From contig NZ_AFPJ01000009.1 of NCBI RefSeq assembly GCF_000220505.1, forward strand, positions 150,415-214,414: a stretch of 64,000 nt of DNA, in the 5' to 3' direction. Shown piece after piece: positions 62,802 through 64,000 of this stretch (within the stretch, counting starts at the first letter, position 1; each line of letters begins with the position of its first letter). A model generated the notes under the pieces. That model was not told the origin of the DNA. It made no database searches and worked only from the letters and a program-made list of their open reading frames with translations. The DNA comes from Microbulbifer agarilyticus S89 (lineage in GTDB: Bacteria > Pseudomonadota > Gammaproteobacteria > Pseudomonadales > Cellvibrionaceae). The translations under genes were made by a program, and so were the position numbers.

Positions 62802-64000
62802 ATGAAAGTAAGTGAGGGTCAGGCAAAATTGCAGTTTACCCTGCAGAAAATCGCCATCGCCTGGAGCTTTTGCATGGTAGTGACGAGCTTCAACCGCATC
62901 GCCATTATTGAAATGGGGTTACCGGCAGCAATCATCTCTCTGCTGATCGGGGTCTACACGCTGTTCGGTCCCATCCAGCCAATCATCGGCCGCATGTGCG
63001 AGCGCTGGCCGATCCTCGGCTATCGCCGTACCCCATACATGCTACTGGGCACCCTGCTCGGCAGCTTTGCATTCCCGCTGATGCCCGACGTACTTGTTGA
63101 CATGCAGGCGGGCAGCACCCTGGCGTATTTCTACTGCCTGCTGCTGTTCTGTGCCTTTGGTATCTGTATTGCCATGCAGGCAAATGTGTTCCTCGACCTG
63201 CTCAACGATGTTACCACCAAGGAAAGTCGCTCCCGCGTGGTCACCCTCACCTGGACCGTACAGGCCCTGGCCATGGCGGGGTGGGCGTGGGTGTTTGGTG
63301 CACTGATGCCGGTATACAGCCTGGAGGCCATGCAGGATCTCTATAACCTGACCCCGATCGTGATGATCAGCATTACGATTCTTGGCCTGATCAAACTGGA
63401 AACCCGACTGACGCCGGAACAGCTTCAGGAAATTAAGACCAACCCGCCCAAGCCGGTAAAGCTGCTTGAGCCGATGAAGGAGTCCATGGCGGTACTCGCC
63501 TACAACCGCCAGGCACTGCTCTTCTTTGTCTTTATTATCTTTTCCCTGCTGTCGGTATTCCTGCAAGACATGCTGCAGGAACTGTGGGCGGCGGATTTGT
63601 TCGGCCTTGCTGCGGGTGAGTCCACCATTTATCAGCGCTTCTACAACGGTATTCAGACCGTCGGTATGGCGGCCTGCGGTATCTTTGTAGGTGTAACAGC
63701 GAAGAAACGCTTACAGGCAAAGAAAGCTGCTGGTCTTTCCGTTGAAGACGAAAAAACCCTGCCACTAGATTTCGGCAAAAAGCTGATGCTGATTGGTGCA
63801 TCACTGTCCATTATCGGATTCTGTCTTTTGGCCTGGGCCGCCTGGCTGCAGAACCTGACCCTGTTCAACGTGTTTTACTGCTACAGCGCCTTTGCACTGG
63901 GACTGCTGGTGTTCCCATCCATTAGCTTTATGGCTGACATGACCGTCGAAGGTCAGGAAAGCCGCTACCTCGGATTGTGGAGCCTCGGACAAGTAATTGG
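62802..64000 (+). CDS. PucC/BCD-type MFS protein, second copy (cut by window edge)
   Basis: About 400 residues are visible and the frame runs off the right edge. ATG 62802 has AAAGGTG upstream, 33 bases after the first transporter. The same marks occur: C-E-R-W-P-I-L-G-Y-R-R-T-P-Y-M near the start, and F-L-Q-D-M-L-Q-E-L-W-A-A-D-L-F-G with A-A-G-E-S-T near 248-270. The two copies are clearly related but far from identical. They could form a heteromeric pair or handle different cargo. Confidence 0.87.
   Translation, partial: MKVSEGQAKLQFTLQKIAIAWSFCMVVTSFNRIAIIEMGLPAAIISLLIGVYTLFGPIQPIIGRMCERWPILGYRRTPYMLLGTLLGSFAFPLMPDVLVDMQAGSTLAYFYCLLLFCAFGICIAMQANVFLDLLNDVTTKESRSRVVTLTWTVQALAMAGWAWVFGALMPVYSLEAMQDLYNLTPIVMISITILGLIKLETRLTPEQLQEIKTNPPKPVKLLEPMKESMAVLAYNRQALLFFVFIIFSLLSVFLQDMLQELWAADLFGLAAGESTIYQRFYNGIQTVGMAACGIFVGVTAKKRLQAKKAAGLSVEDEKTLPLDFGKKLMLIGASLSIIGFCLLAWAAWLQNLTLFNVFYCYSAFALGLLVFPSISFMADMTVEGQESRYLGLWSLGQVI

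Noticed and set aside
60500-64000. Reading the PucC genes as proof of a phototroph
   Set aside because: No reaction centre, bacteriochlorophyll or carotenoid gene is in the window, so phototrophy cannot be claimed.

Overview
The window reads as chromosomal DNA of a free-living, probably marine gammaproteobacterium of the Cellvibrionales type. I would guess Microbulbifer-like, from overall gene content only and with no marker gene to prove it. Genes are dense, with translationally coupled operons, many lipoprotein signal peptides (two lipoprotein M3 peptidases among them), and gammaproteobacterial regulator sites (LexA, Zur-like, FNR-like). I see no rRNA, tRNA, CRISPR array, insertion sequence or phage. 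The window cuts a gene at each end: an unidentified C-terminus at 3-305 and a PucC-type transporter at 62802-64000. Layout, left to right. (1) 1-8.7 kb: a seven-gene leftward operon (NTF2-like protein, SDR, FAD oxidoreductase, DUF1365, cyclopropane-type methyltransferase, DUF2878, lipoprotein) faces away from an ECF sigma / ChrR-type anti-sigma pair. Two divergent promoter-like elements with identical spacing (TRATCC-N16-CGTA) lie between them, which suggests a singlet-oxygen or photo-oxidative stress regulon that remodels membrane fatty acids. (2) 8.7-21 kb: aromatic amino acid metabolism. This part has a fused indolepyruvate ferredoxin oxidoreductase with an Lrp regulator, an M3 peptidase lipoprotein, a GST, class II DAHP synthase, an aromatic aminotransferase, a MarR regulator with a palindromic operator, and maleylacetoacetate isomerase. 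(3) 20.7-24.5 kb: a DUF6249 membrane protein, an ECF sigma factor, a putative anti-sigma and a prolyl-4-hydroxylase-like oxygenase form an operon, followed by a DUF924 gene. (4) 24.5-35 kb: yebG under two tandem LexA boxes, MAPEG, a pair of amidohydrolases (one lacking its metal ligands), a hybrid histidine kinase, YchJ-like and TruC, an M14 peptidase, a lipoprotein hydrolase and an isoaspartyl peptidase. (5) 35.3-48.5 kb: a probable zinc-starvation (Zur) region. An ABC transporter and a DUF3299 lipoprotein diverge around a Zur-like palindrome. Next come a TonB receptor with His/Glu-rich tracts behind a perfect palindrome and, in the same run, hisI, pyrQ-like and folE2. A dksA2-like gene with its own site lies a few kb away. 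In between are a SOUL protein, an LtrA protein and a second M3 peptidase. (6) 48.6-60.3 kb: serine/glycine catabolism (sdaA-gcvP with a divergent LysR), NhaC, the arginine transaminase pair aruI-aruH, a DUF4442 protein and an ElaA-type acetyltransferase. (7) 60.3-64 kb: an FNR-like box, an orphan SAM methyltransferase and two consecutive PucC/BCD-type MFS proteins. No photosynthesis gene is visible in the window, so this is the most unusual locus here and the best candidate for an undescribed system.
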